A DNA stretch of 64,000 nt from SXXK01 sp046074645 (GCA_046074645.1 JBJTOP010000353.1:1-64000), one strand, 5' to 3'; numbered from the stretch's first letter, positions 37,832 through 46,258 are shown. Notes: generated by a model not told the origin, from the letters alone. Numbers and translations: made by a program.

Positions 37832-38353
37832 CTAAGTCGCTGGCTCTTTTTCGGACAAGGTCTTCAGCTGGCCAGCGAGCTGACCGCCGGGCCCCTGAAG
37901 ACAACCAGCCAACTGACGCCCCGGTGCGAGCATCAGCCCGGCAAGTTCAGCGATCGTCTCGCGGCGACCGGCGCTCTTGCTGAGAGTTTCAACGGCGGCA
38001 GCGTTGAGGGTCTGGCCCTCAACCGCAGCGCCTTTGATTTCAAGCTTCTGTATATCCTTTGCCCATTTGGTCACTGATCGGGACAGGGCAACAACATCAT
38101 CGCAGCCCCAGAGCAGGGTGGAGGGACCTGCGAGCACAGAATCGATGCCTTTGACTCCACAGCGGCGGAGGGCATTCATGGCAATTGAGTTCTTGACAGT
38201 GAGAGCACTGATTCGCTCTTTGCGAAGTGCAAGCCGCCATCGATTGGCGGTGATGGCGTCGAGCTTTGACGCATCAACAACAATGAAATCCTTCGCGTCA
38301 CCAATTCGCGCCTGAATATCAGCAATGACCAGATCTTTTACTTGCTTGCCCAT
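37832..38353 (-). CDS. rplJ: 50S ribosomal protein L10
   Basis: L10 anchors the L7/L12 stalk and with it can repress its own operon. The 173-residue product from ATG 38353 starts MGKQVKDLVIADIQARIG; ALTVKNSIAMNALRRCGVKG is the family core, and a helical tail that would bind L12 dimers is present. An upstream in-frame extension overlaps the rplA end and is unlikely to be used. Confidence 0.95.
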   Translation of the reverse strand: MGKQVKDLVIADIQARIGDAKDFIVVDASKLDAITANRWRLALRKERISALTVKNSIAMNALRRCGVKGIDSVLAGPSTLLWGCDDVVALSRSVTKWAKDIQKLEIKGAAVEGQTLNAAAVETLSKSAGRRETIAELAGLMLAPGRQLAGCLQGPGGQLAGQLKTLSEKEPAT

Positions 38354-38396
38354 AACAAATGCTCGCTGAGAGACGCCGTGCGGAAGAACTGAAAAA

Positions 38397-39101
38397 TCAG
38401 ACGGCAACGCCAATGGAAGGCATCATCGTGGCAGACACAACCATACTTCGCAGGTAGACACCCTTTGAAGTATTGGGTTTGAGGCTGCGGATGAAGGCCA
38501 GCAGGCTCTCAATGTTCTCTGTGAGTCGGGTTGCGTCAAACGACAGTTTACCAACCACGCAGTGCACATTTGAACCGTTATCAACGCGAAACTCGACCTT
38601 TCCTGCCTTGTACTCGCGGACAGCGTTGGCAACATCCTGAGTGACGGTCCCTGCGCGGGGGCTGGGCATCAGTCCGCGCGGGCCGAGAATACGTCCGAGC
38701 GGTCCCACGACGCCCATCATGTCCGGGGTCGCGATACAGACGTCGAAGTCGAGCCAGCCTTCCTTAATCCGGTCAGCCAGTTCTCGGCCGCCCACGTGGT
38801 CTGCGCCTGCTGTCTGGGCGATGCCAACATTTTCACCCTGAGCGAAGACGAGCACTCGCTGGCTTTTGCCGATGCCATGGGGCAGAACGATGGAGCCGCG
38901 AACGATCTGATCAGCCTGGCGGGGATCGACGCCAAGTCGAACAGCGATCTCCACTGTCTGGTCAAAGCGGCAAGGCTTTACGCCCTTTGGCAGAGAGCCT
39001 TCGAGGCCTTTCAGGGCCTTGACTGCATCGGCGACGCTGAGTGCGCCAAGCTCACCTGTTTTTTTGGTGAGAGCTTTCATACGTTTTGAGGAGGCGGCCA
39101 T
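38397..39101 (-). CDS. rplA: 50S ribosomal protein L1
   Basis: L1 forms the mobile L1 stalk that moves E-site tRNA. The 234 residues include KFDQTVEIAVRLGVDPRQAD-like sequence, GRILGPRGLMPSPRAGTVT and VEFRVDNGSNVHCVVGKLSF. Normal length, directly after rplK. Confidence 0.97.
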   Translation of the reverse strand: MAASSKRMKALTKKTGELGALSVADAVKALKGLEGSLPKGVKPCRFDQTVEIAVRLGVDPRQADQIVRGSIVLPHGIGKSQRVLVFAQGENVGIAQTAGADHVGGRELADRIKEGWLDFDVCIATPDMMGVVGPLGRILGPRGLMPSPRAGTVTQDVANAVREYKAGKVEFRVDNGSNVHCVVGKLSFDATRLTENIESLLAFIRSLKPNTSKGVYLRSMVVSATMMPSIGVAV

Positions 39102-39153
39102 GGGGAACCTCTTGATTTCGACGGACGGTGGATTGAACGAACGGGATACTTGA

Positions 39154-39585
39154 TTAGTCGAGAACTTCCAGGCCCATGCTGCGAGCGGTACCGGCGATCA
39201 TACGTCTCGCCTGTTCCAGCGAGGACGCGTTGAGGTCCTCGTACTTCTGCTTAGCGATCTGTTCCAGTTGGGCGGTTGTTACAGTGCCTACTTTGTTCTT
39301 CAGCGGGCTGCCGGATCCCTTGGCGATGCCAGCAGCTTTCTTCAGGAGCACCGCGGCCGGGGGGCTCTTGAGGATGAATTCGAAGGAGCGGTCGTTGTAC
39401 ACAGTGATGACGACAGGGATCGTAACCCCCATCATGTCACGAGTCTTCTCGTTGAACTGGGAAACAAACTGACCGATATTCACGCCGTGGGGACCGAGCG
39501 CGGTACCGACTGGGGGCGCTGGAGTAGCCTGGCCTCCAGTGACCTGGACCTTAATCTGAGCAGTGACCTGACGCTGTTTACCCAT
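39154..39585 (-). CDS. rplK: 50S ribosomal protein L11
   Basis: L11 binds the GTPase-associated region of 23S rRNA. The 143 residues include the thiostrepton-site prolines in GGQATPAPPVGTALGPHGVN and the RNA-binding end IAGTARSMGLEVLD. Normal length. It follows nusG as in most bacteria. Confidence 0.97.
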   Translation of the reverse strand: MGKQRQVTAQIKVQVTGGQATPAPPVGTALGPHGVNIGQFVSQFNEKTRDMMGVTIPVVITVYNDRSFEFILKSPPAAVLLKKAAGIAKGSGSPLKNKVGTVTTAQLEQIAKQKYEDLNASSLEQARRMIAGTARSMGLEVLD

Positions 39586-39627
39586 GATCAGAGTTTCCCG
39601 AAAATGTGCCGGTGTGGCTCGTTTGCG

Positions 39628-40188
39628 CTAGACGACTTCGACCTGCCAGTGATCAAGTTCGACGGGGCTTGTGCGTCCGAAGATTTCAATCAGTACAGAA
39701 ACTTTCCCTGAGTGCTCGTCGATTCCCTCAACTGTGCCCTCGAAATTCTCGAACGCACCCTCACGAATCTTGACGACGTCCCCACGGGAGAATGCGATCC
39801 GAACCTTTGGGGCGGCAGTCGCCTGCTCGGAGGATTTCCCGAGCATCCGTTCGACCTCGTGAGCCTCCATGGGAAGTGGCTTACCGGCCGCCCCGGCGAA
39901 GTCGCCAACACCCCCAGTATCCCGGATCAAGTACCAGGTTTCGTCGTTAAGCACCATGTTAATCATCATATACCCAGGAAACAGCTTGCGATCCTGAGCC
40001 TTATGAGGAGTTCGTGTATCTACGACCTTCTCGGAGGGGATGACGATCTCTCCAAAAAATTCTTCGAGCCCATCGCGTCGGATCTTCTTGAGAATTGCCT
40101 CTTTGATAGTGCGCTCGCGGTTTGTCTGAACCTTGAGCACGTACCACTGCATCTTCTGGGCGGAAGCAGCATCGGTTTTATCAGCCAT
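39628..40188 (-). CDS. nusG: Transcription termination/antitermination protein NusG
   Basis: NusG binds RNA polymerase and links it to Rho or, via S10, to the ribosome. The 186 residues contain the NGN domain (WYVLKVQTNRERTIKEAI, VRDTGGVGDFAG-like loop) and a C-terminal KOW domain (SRGDVVKIREGAFENFEGTV). The length is typical. It follows secE by 31 bases. Confidence 0.96.
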   Translation of the reverse strand: MADKTDAASAQKMQWYVLKVQTNRERTIKEAILKKIRRDGLEEFFGEIVIPSEKVVDTRTPHKAQDRKLFPGYMMINMVLNDETWYLIRDTGGVGDFAGAAGKPLPMEAHEVERMLGKSSEQATAAPKVRIAFSRGDVVKIREGAFENFEGTVEGIDEHSGKVSVLIEIFGRTSPVELDHWQVEVV

Positions 40189-40219
40189 GCCTTATGCCTT
40201 TTGTCTGCAGTGTCAGGGA

Positions 40220-40654
40220 CTAATTGAACATCTCGGTGAAACCGATGAACGTAAACGTCCAGGTCCACACGAGATCGATCACAAAGAGAAAGATACCCAG
40301 CGACGCCATGGTGACGAGGACGACAACTGTTGCCTGAGTCACTTCGGAGCGTGGTGGCCAGGTGACTCGGGTGAGTTCGGATTCGACGGAGATGAGGAAG
40401 TCAGCAAATCTTGGAAAATTGACAGCCCTGAAAGCGATCCAACCAACGGCGAGCCACAGTCCGAGTGGTGCGGCAACCTGCACCACGCGGACCTGTCGGA
40501 TGAGTGGACCGTTGGCGAGGGTGATGCAGCCAAATGCCGCGACCACTACGGCAGCGAAGAACGTGAACTGCCTGACCATCCGACCCTGGTTGGCCTTATA
40601 GAGACCGGTGCTGAACAATTTCTGTGTCAGCGACGTATCGCTTTTGGAGGCCAT
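40220..40654 (-). CDS. secE: Preprotein translocase subunit SecE, three-helix form
   Basis: SecE clamps SecY in the inner membrane. This 144-residue form has three membrane segments, about residues 29-51, 58-78 and 110-135, like E. coli rather than the one-helix form common elsewhere. The conserved amphipathic motif is ESELTRVTWPPRSEVTQAT, followed by the functional third helix. It lies between tRNA-Trp and nusG. Confidence 0.93.
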   Translation of the reverse strand: MASKSDTSLTQKLFSTGLYKANQGRMVRQFTFFAAVVVAAFGCITLANGPLIRQVRVVQVAAPLGLWLAVGWIAFRAVNFPRFADFLISVESELTRVTWPPRSEVTQATVVVLVTMASLGIFLFVIDLVWTWTFTFIGFTEMFN

Positions 40655-40721
40655 CGGATGCTCGGGTGTGAAATGCGTTCAGGAATGGTAAGGACGGTGA
40701 AGGGATGGTGTGCTGCGGATG

Positions 40722-40794
40722 CACGGGAGGAGGGAGTTGAACCCCCAACCGCCGGATTTGGAATCCGGTGCTCTGCCAATTGAGCTACTCCCGT
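40722..40794 (-). tRNA. tRNA-Trp (CCA anticodon)
   Basis: A complete cloverleaf with acceptor ACGGGAG / CTCCCGT, D arm TAGCTCAATTGGCAGAGCA, anticodon stem around loop ATTCCAAA with CCA, and T loop TTCAACT. The 3' CCA end is not encoded. It lies between rpmG and secE, the same place as in several other bacterial phyla. Confidence 0.97.
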
Positions 40795-40817
40795 GTGGCT
40801 TTGCCCTCGCCGCAGGG

Positions 40818-40970
40818 CTATTTTTTTCGAGATTCCTTGTGGAGCGTATGCCGCCGGAGCTTGGGGCAGTATTTCATGAGTTCGAGGCGTTCGGTACCGC
40901 GAGTTTCTTTAATCACGCGGTAATTTCGAGCACCGGATTCGGTACATTCGAGCCAGACATATTCACGCAC
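40818..40970 (-). CDS. rpmG: 50S ribosomal protein L33
   Basis: A 50-residue gene too short for standard scanning. It starts with GTG at 40970, four to five bases after GAGGTG, and encodes MREYVWLECTESGARNYRVI, KETRGTERLELMKYCPKLRR and HTLHKESRKK. Only two of the four zinc-type cysteines remain (C9 and C35), so it is a zinc-free or partly decayed form. It follows the tuf terminator and precedes tRNA-Trp. Confidence 0.93.
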   Translation of the reverse strand: MREYVWLECTESGARNYRVIKETRGTERLELMKYCPKLRRHTLHKESRKK

Positions 40971-40986
40971 AAGGCACCTCGGCGGG

Positions 40987-41024
40987 AAAAGAAAGCTGCC
41001 TGACCGGCGGGGCGGGCAGGCAGC
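40987..41024 (-). terminator. Intrinsic terminator after tuf
   Basis: On the minus strand arms GCTGCCTG / CAGGCAGC form eight perfect pairs around a 14-base loop, followed directly by TTTCTTTT. It lies about 20 bases after the tuf stop codon and would lower transcription of rpmG-tRNA-Trp-secE relative to tuf. Confidence 0.7.
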
Positions 41025-41045
41025 CGTTGGTTTTCGGAGAGAGGA

Positions 41046-42242
41046 TTACTGGAGAATCTTGGTAACGACGCCGGAGCCGACAGTTTTACCACCTTCACGG
41101 ATGGCAAAACGCGAACCGTCTTCGAGGGCGATCGGTTTACCGAGTTCGACTTCGACTCGAACGTTGTCACCGGGCATACACATTTCTGCTCCACCGAGCA
41201 GCTTTGTGGTTCCGGTGACGTCCGTTGTGCGGAAGTAGAACTGCGGACGATAGCCACTGAAGAATGGGGTATGTCGACCACCTTCTTCTTTGCTGAGCAC
41301 GTAGACTTCAGCCTCGAACTTCACGTGTGGCTTGATTGAGTTAGGAGCAGCGAGCACTTGACCGCGCTGGATGTCTTCCTTTTTGAGTCCGCGAAGGAGG
41401 AGACCAACGTTGTCGCCGGCGATGCCCTGATCCAGCGTTTTCTGAAACATTTCGACGCCGGTGACAGTGGTTTCGACTGTGTCCTTGAGGCCGATGATCT
41501 GAATTTTCTCGCCGACTTTCACAATCCCTGCTTCGATACGACCGGTTGCGACAGTACCGCGACCTTCGATCGAAAACACGTCTTCGACGGCCATCATGAA
41601 CGGCTTGTCAGAAGCGCGCTTTGGTTCGGGGATGTAAGCGTCGAGCGCCTTCATCAGTTCTGTGATGCAGTTGCTGAATTTGTCGTCGGCGGGATTGTCG
41701 AGAGCACCGCGGGCGTTGCCACGTACGAGCGGAACATCGTCGCCGGGGAATCCGTATTTTGTGAGCAGTTCGCGGACTTCCATTTCGACAAGATCAAGAA
41801 GTTCCGCGTCGTCAACGAGGTCGCATTTGTTGAGGAACACGACGAGTGCCGGGACATCGACCTGGCGAGCAAGCAGAATGTGTTCGCGGGTCTGGGGCAT
41901 CGGGCCGTCAGCAGCGGAGACAACGAGGATTGCTCCGTCCATCTGAGCAGCGCCGGTGATCATGTTCTTGATGTAGTCGGCGTGCCCTGGGCAGTCGATA
42001 TGTGCGTAGTGCCGATTCGGGGTTTCGTATTCGACGTGGCTGGCCGCGATGGTCACCGTCTTCGTTGCGTCACGGACAGTACCACCCTTGGCGATGTCCG
42101 AGTAGGATTTGACGGACGCCAGTCCTTTGGCTGCCTGCACCGCGAGAATTGCCGCTGTCGTTGTTGTCTTTCCATGGTCGATGTGACCGATGGTGCCGAC
42201 GTTCACGTGAGGCTTTGTTCGCTCAAAGTTACCCTTTGCCAT
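41046..42242 (-). CDS. tuf: Elongation factor Tu with divergent switch I
   Basis: EF-Tu delivers aminoacyl-tRNA to the ribosome. The 398 residues have G1 GHIDHGKTTTT (19-29), G3 DCPGHADYIKNM (83-94) and G4 NKCDLVD. Switch I differs from the standard: where most bacteria have RGITI, this protein has KTVTI at residues 61-65, preceded by a two-residue-longer segment (AKGGTVRDAT). The magnesium-binding threonine and the HVEYET that follows are kept. Domains II and III look normal, ending FAIREGGKTVGSGVVTKI. The gene follows four tRNA genes and a structured leader. Confidence 0.97.
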   Translation of the reverse strand: MAKGNFERTKPHVNVGTIGHIDHGKTTTTAAILAVQAAKGLASVKSYSDIAKGGTVRDATKTVTIAASHVEYETPNRHYAHIDCPGHADYIKNMITGAAQMDGAILVVSAADGPMPQTREHILLARQVDVPALVVFLNKCDLVDDAELLDLVEMEVRELLTKYGFPGDDVPLVRGNARGALDNPADDKFSNCITELMKALDAYIPEPKRASDKPFMMAVEDVFSIEGRGTVATGRIEAGIVKVGEKIQIIGLKDTVETTVTGVEMFQKTLDQGIAGDNVGLLLRGLKKEDIQRGQVLAAPNSIKPHVKFEAEVYVLSKEEGGRHTPFFSGYRPQFYFRTTDVTGTTKLLGGAEMCMPGDNVRVEVELGKPIALEDGSRFAIREGGKTVGSGVVTKILQ

Positions 42243-42333
42243 TCACCCAACTCCGCAATAAACTTCGCCGGGAAATTCGACCAGCCCGACAAACATCTCC
42301 AAGGAAACAGGCCACACGAAACGGCCAGCAGAT

Positions 42334-42395
42334 GGTCGCTCCGACGCAGAGCGACCGCTTGAGAAGACAGAAACGCCACATGCGTTGTCCGCATG
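42334..42395 (-). promoter_or_regulatory. Structured tuf leader with two hairpins
   Basis: Between tRNA-Thr(GGU) and tuf lie 244 bases. On the minus strand the first hairpin (42379-42395) has perfect arms CATGCG / CGCATG with a five-base loop, and the second (42334-42356) has perfect arms GGTCGCTC / GAGCGACC with a seven-base loop. Neither is followed by a T-run. They may be processing sites that free the tRNA from the tuf messenger, or regulatory. Confidence 0.55.
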
Positions 42396-42486
42396 TTAAC
42401 GAAGAATTGACTTCCGTGGAAGTACAGCGACCGAACACCCTGCAGATTGCCTCGCCTGGGAAGATCCGGACGCACAACATCCCTGA

Positions 42487-42559
42487 AGCTGCTGATGGGA
42501 CTTGAACCCATGACCCCGTCCTTACCAAGGACGTACTCTACCAACTGAGCTACAGCAGC
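42487..42559 (-). tRNA. tRNA-Thr (GGU anticodon)
   Basis: Cloverleaf with acceptor GCTGCTG / CAGCAGC, anticodon stem CGTCC / GGACG around TTGGTAA (GGT at 34-36) and T loop TTCAAGT. The CCA end is not encoded. It is the last of four tRNAs ahead of tuf. Confidence 0.97.
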
Positions 42560-42575
42560 GGTTAAAAATAAGAAG

Positions 42576-42646
<71 letters not shown>

Positions 42647-42663
42647 AATGATCAGTACCGGAT

Positions 42664-42746
42664 TGGGGGAAACAGGATTCGAACCTGTGAAGGAAAACTC
42701 CACCAGATTTACAGTCTGGCCCTTTTGGCCGCTTAGGTATTCCCCC
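42664..42746 (-). tRNA. tRNA-Tyr (GUA anticodon)
   Basis: An 83-base class II tRNA with acceptor GGGGGAA / TTCCCCC, anticodon stem CCAGA / TCTGG around CTGTAAA (GTA), a long variable arm and T loop TTCGAAT. The discriminator is A. It is second in the cluster Thr-Tyr-Gly-Thr. Confidence 0.97.
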
Positions 42747-42911
42747 GGGGGGTGGTTTTCGAAATGCAGCCGCAGATGATTTGCGTTGTGATGTTCCCGG
42801 AGCACAGCGGCAGTTCAGCGCCGGGAGACAGGTGTATGGGAATGGTGAGTTCGTCGTGGTGGTGAGACCAGAGCGGAACTGACCGTGGATTTAACTTTAC
42901 AGGCCGAAGGA

Positions 42912-42984
42912 AGCTAGCGGTGGGAGTCGAACCCACAACCGCCGGTTTACAAAACCGGAGCTCTGCCAATTGAGCTACACTAGC
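42912..42984 (-). tRNA. tRNA-Thr (UGU anticodon)
   Basis: Cloverleaf with acceptor GCTAGTG / CGCTAGC (one T-G pair), anticodon stem CCGGT / ACCGG around TTTGTAA (TGT at 34-36) and T loop TTCGACT. It is the first gene of the tRNA-tuf transcript, about 20 bases after the predicted start point. The 165 bases between it and tRNA-Tyr hold no gene. Confidence 0.97.
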
Positions 42985-43010
42985 GCAAGCTGCCCGCGAA
43001 GGGGGAGAAG

Positions 43011-43039
43011 ATGATACCGTTGGATGAAGGATTTAGCAA
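43011..43039 (-). promoter_or_regulatory. Sigma-70-like promoter of the tRNA-tuf superoperon
   Basis: On the minus strand TTGCTA (43034-43039) and TATCAT (43011-43016) are 17 bases apart, matching nine of twelve consensus bases. The predicted start is about 20 bases before tRNA-Thr(UGU), a good distance for a stable RNA promoter. Confidence 0.6.
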
Positions 43040-43141
43040 GTGTTGTCCGGGATTCGTTGCGGGAACGAGCCGGTTTGGTGGGAGGGGAATGTTGTTGGAG
43101 GCCGAATTGGGTATTGGGGCAGGAAGGTGAAACGACGGGGC

Positions 43142-43172
43142 AAAAAGCGGAGGGCATCCGCCCGAAATGCCC
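43142..43172 (-). terminator. Probable terminator after the sigma factor gene
   Basis: On the minus strand arms GGGCAT / ATGCCC are followed after five bases by five T residues. A competing outer pair CGGGGCA / TGCCCCG spans 43136-43174. The structure separates the sigma factor gene from the tRNA-tuf promoter. Confidence 0.4.
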
Positions 43173-43213
43173 CGTGATTTCGGCCTCGCGTGAGGGAATC
43201 CTGAGCGAATTTC

Positions 43214-44326
43214 TCAGAATCCGGGAATTTCAACGGCGCGGCGTTCTGCGATTCGGCGCAGTTTTTCCAGAGTTCGAACTTCGATTTGGCGGACACGTTC
43301 CTTGGTGACACCAAGGCGCCAGCCGACCTGTTCGAGCGTCTGCGGTTCGGCACCCTCGTCAAGTCCGTATCGGAAGGCGATGACTTTCTGTTCGCGACCG
43401 TCGAGTTCCTTGAGCATTTCGCGGATGATGTCCCGCTGGCCACGATTTGTCTGTTCTTCATTGATTGCGGACGTGCGGTATTCGGAGGACTGAGCGAAGA
43501 TTTCGTCCTGTCCTGTGCGGAAACGATCCAGCCGCTGGTGTTCCGCGGGAACACTTCGGGTGAAGTTCTTGAGAATTGCCCAGGATGCGTAGGTGGAGAA
43601 TTTATTTCCCCGAGCGTAGTCGAATTTTTCAACGGCGCGCATGAGGGAGACGTTGCCATCGCTCACCAGTTCGAAAAACGCAGTGCCGGATTTGAGGTAT
43701 TTTTTGGCAATGGAAACCACCAGTCGCAGGTTGGAGCGAATCAGGTGATTTTTGATGCGAAGGATGTCATCAGCCATTCCTTCAAGGCTTTTGATGAGCT
43801 TTTCGGTTGGCTTTCCGGAAGACAGCCGAGGACGCAGCTGCAGGAGCTGAAATTTCCGAAAATTCATCCTGCGGAAATAGTACTGTTCCTGTTCACGCGT
43901 CAGCAGCGGGACGCGGTACAGCTCTTCGAGATACGCGGGCAGCCCTGAAGGAACGCGGACACGGCCTTCGCCAGCCTCAGCAGCAGGCTCCGGACCGCAG
44001 ATTCGCGATTCCGCCCCGGGCTGGTGGAACTCCATGCTGTCGATGAACTCGATCTGCATTTCGAGCAATCGATGTGAGCGGGCCTTGAGCAGCGCGGTGA
44101 CTATCGCCGGACGGCTCATGCCGAATTCCTGCGCCAGTTCCTCTGCAGAGGCACCCTGCTGGTAGCGGCTGAGGAGATCGGCGGATGGCGCAGGGCTGTT
44201 AATCTGTGCAGCGATCGCGGCTGGCAGCACCGCTGTTCGGGGGACCGTGCGAGCACCACGGACAACCCCGATTGCATCAACGGTGACTGCTGGTGCTGTG
44301 CTGCGTTTCGATACGGCATTTACCAT
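43214..44326 (-). CDS. Divergent sigma-70 family RNA polymerase sigma factor
   Basis: A 370-residue sigma factor that directs core RNA polymerase to promoters. The N terminus (about 50-90) has a predicted helix-turn-helix (GASAEELAQEFGMSRPAIV) not found in standard housekeeping factors. A region 1.2-like segment (LPAYLEELYRVPLLTREQEQ) is at 129-148, region 2 at 195-260 (LVVSIAKKYL, DGNVSLMRAVEKFDY), and region 4 at 300-365 with the -35 helix GVTKERVRQIEVRTLEKLR. In region 2.4 the usual STYATWWIRQ is STYASWAILK, losing the second Trp. The ATG at 44326 follows AAGGAGG by five bases. Probably a lineage-specific group 2-like factor; whether it is the housekeeping factor cannot be said. Confidence 0.88.
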   Translation of the reverse strand: MVNAVSKRSTAPAVTVDAIGVVRGARTVPRTAVLPAAIAAQINSPAPSADLLSRYQQGASAEELAQEFGMSRPAIVTALLKARSHRLLEMQIEFIDSMEFHQPGAESRICGPEPAAEAGEGRVRVPSGLPAYLEELYRVPLLTREQEQYYFRRMNFRKFQLLQLRPRLSSGKPTEKLIKSLEGMADDILRIKNHLIRSNLRLVVSIAKKYLKSGTAFFELVSDGNVSLMRAVEKFDYARGNKFSTYASWAILKNFTRSVPAEHQRLDRFRTGQDEIFAQSSEYRTSAINEEQTNRGQRDIIREMLKELDGREQKVIAFRYGLDEGAEPQTLEQVGWRLGVTKERVRQIEVRTLEKLRRIAERRAVEIPGF

Positions 44327-44896
44327 GGCTGCCTCCTTCGTCTGGCTGGTTTTTGTTCACTCGTGGTTCTGCAGCTCACGCTGGAAACCCTCAACCCGTT
44401 TCTGACCTTCCAATGTTGCCTCTTTGCAGCAACTTCCGTGCTTTTGTCGCTTAAAACCCTCTGAACCGGGAAATCCGAATTCGCTGTGTTTCAGGTTTTT
44501 GTGTACAAAACTGGGAGATGCAGCTTCTGCCGAAGACTGAATCGCTGTGCAAGCCGAGGACGACAGGTCTGTGCTGGTGCGGTCTGCAAAAAGCGAGCCG
44601 ATCGCCAAAAAATGCAGATTTGCCGTCGCCTGCCAATTGAAAGAACGAGAAACAGACGTCCGAGATCACCGCAAATCCTGGCCTCGTGGAAAAGTTGCCG
44701 CATCCTCCGGCTCACCGTTGCAATTTCTGCAATTCTATGGAGACGGGCAGGGCAGCGAAATGTTCGCGCCGTTTCGACGATTTTCCAGATTTTTACGCAA
44801 TTAGTCGACTCAATCTGATGACTCAGGATGTCGAATTGATGTCTCCCGAAAGCACAACCGCGAATCCGGTCGCAGGCAGTTGCCGGAGCTGAACTC
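44327..44896. other. Intergenic region upstream of the sigma factor
   Basis: About 570 bases with no supported gene. It lies between the sigma factor start and the end of the secreted hydrolase gene, both on the minus strand. A near palindrome TTTTGT-GT-ACAAAA is at 44497-44510. No convincing -10/-35 pair for the sigma gene was found, although its ribosome-binding site is strong. Confidence 0.5.
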
Positions 44897-46258
44897 TCAC
44901 TTTGGGATCTGATCACCATCAGAACGCTGTTTTTTTGTGTTCACTGCAATCACTCGATATCCGGACAACTCCGCAGGAGCGGGTGAAGGATCGCGCCAGA
45001 TCATCTCCACAAGCGGCTGTGGAGGAGTATCGCTGTACTGGAGGTTCTGGAAAAGTGGCCTGCCGAAGGGGTTTTTAGCCTGCTCAAGAGTACTTCCCAC
45101 GATTACACCATCCCGCTCAATCAGGAAGCCCGCAAGGCCGGATTCGAGGTCGGCAGTGCAGTCCCAGCGGAGTTCGTTGCCGTTAAGTCTGACGTGAACA
45201 GGTGCAGGCGGCGGTGAGTGATCCGAAACGTCCGTATTCCGGACGTATTCCATCCACATTGTGGCAATCCGAGGCGAATGCAGCCACCCCATCGTCAGGG
45301 GATCACCCGCAAATTCGGCCGCCGGGACTGCCTCAAAACCAGTGACCGGGGCAAGCCACGCGCTGGCGTCAGAGATTGGCTGGAGCGATTCACTGGCGGC
45401 AACCGGAAGTCGCTGCTCCAGCACATCGCTGAGCCAGGGAATAGCGAAATATCGCTGATTGCCGCACTCATGGCTGGAAAGCGGATCGACGGCCACAGCA
45501 ATGCGGCCTCCGCGTGATCGAAGTGCTCTGAAGAAGACTTCGTTGGCGGGCCAGACACCTGCAAAGCGGCCATCCCTGACTGTGACGCCTTCCTGTGTAC
45601 CCGGATTGCACATCACGGGAACGGTCAGTGCAGTGTCCGGGAGGTTGTGGGGTTGAATGTTACTTCGGTTGGGATCGGGCTGGAGTAATGGAACACCGGA
45701 ACGTAGCCACACCGCGGCGACGCGTTCCGGATACAGCATCAGCATGCCGCCGGCCCAGTGTCCGCCACCACTGTGGCCCCAGAGTGCCCAGGGAACGGAA
45801 GCAAGCTCGGGATGACCGGAGAGTTCCCCCAGATCGCTCAGGGCCTTGAGAAATGCTTTCGCGGACCCATTGCGTGGATCGCACCATTTCTGGCAGTCGG
45901 CCTGATCGGGCTGTTCGTATGTTGGTGACAGAAGAGCGCAGTGGTGGCGGAGAGCAAGAGCCTGCCAGTGGAGATCCCACGCACCTGTGAGACCCGAGCG
46001 GCAGGAACCTTCTCCGCAGCCGTGCTGATGGACGACAACGCCGCGGAGTTGTTTAACTCCCGGGGGAATCCATATGGAATAATTTGCCGGGAAAATGAGT
46101 TCTCCTGGTTCCGTGGAAGCCGGGTAGCGAATGCGATAGTACGGAGGCTGTGCTTCGGGGTAGACGTTCCACGGAGGATCCTGACCGACGGCAGGGGACA
46201 GAGGAACCAGCGAGCAGGCTGCCACCAGCAGAATTGTCGTAGAAAGTTTTCGCAGCAT
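44897..46258 (-). CDS. Secreted alpha/beta hydrolase
   Basis: A 453-residue exported protein with a signal peptide (LSTTILLVAACSLVPLSPAVG). The catalytic fold shows an oxyanion-type HQHGCGEG near residue 80 and the nucleophile elbow GHSGGG at 161-166 (S163), with Asp and His candidates in VDPLSSHECG further on. The C-terminal 90 residues (PPPAPVHVRLNGNELRWDC onward) look like a fibronectin-type beta domain. Likely an esterase or peptidase-like hydrolase of polymer-derived substrates; the substrate is unknown. The ATG at 46258 has AGGAG eight bases upstream; the frame is open far beyond it but not conserved. Confidence 0.8.
   Translation of the reverse strand: MLRKLSTTILLVAACSLVPLSPAVGQDPPWNVYPEAQPPYYRIRYPASTEPGELIFPANYSIWIPPGVKQLRGVVVHQHGCGEGSCRSGLTGAWDLHWQALALRHHCALLSPTYEQPDQADCQKWCDPRNGSAKAFLKALSDLGELSGHPELASVPWALWGHSGGGHWAGGMLMLYPERVAAVWLRSGVPLLQPDPNRSNIQPHNLPDTALTVPVMCNPGTQEGVTVRDGRFAGVWPANEVFFRALRSRGGRIAVAVDPLSSHECGNQRYFAIPWLSDVLEQRLPVAASESLQPISDASAWLAPVTGFEAVPAAEFAGDPLTMGWLHSPRIATMWMEYVRNTDVSDHSPPPAPVHVRLNGNELRWDCTADLESGLAGFLIERDGVIVGSTLEQAKNPFGRPLFQNLQYSDTPPQPLVEMIWRDPSPAPAELSGYRVIAVNTKKQRSDGDQIPK

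Noticed and set aside
44497..44510. Near palindrome TTTTGT-GT-ACAAAA
   Set aside because: Single occurrence in a long gap with no adjacent promoter; the chance of such an AT-rich repeat is not small.
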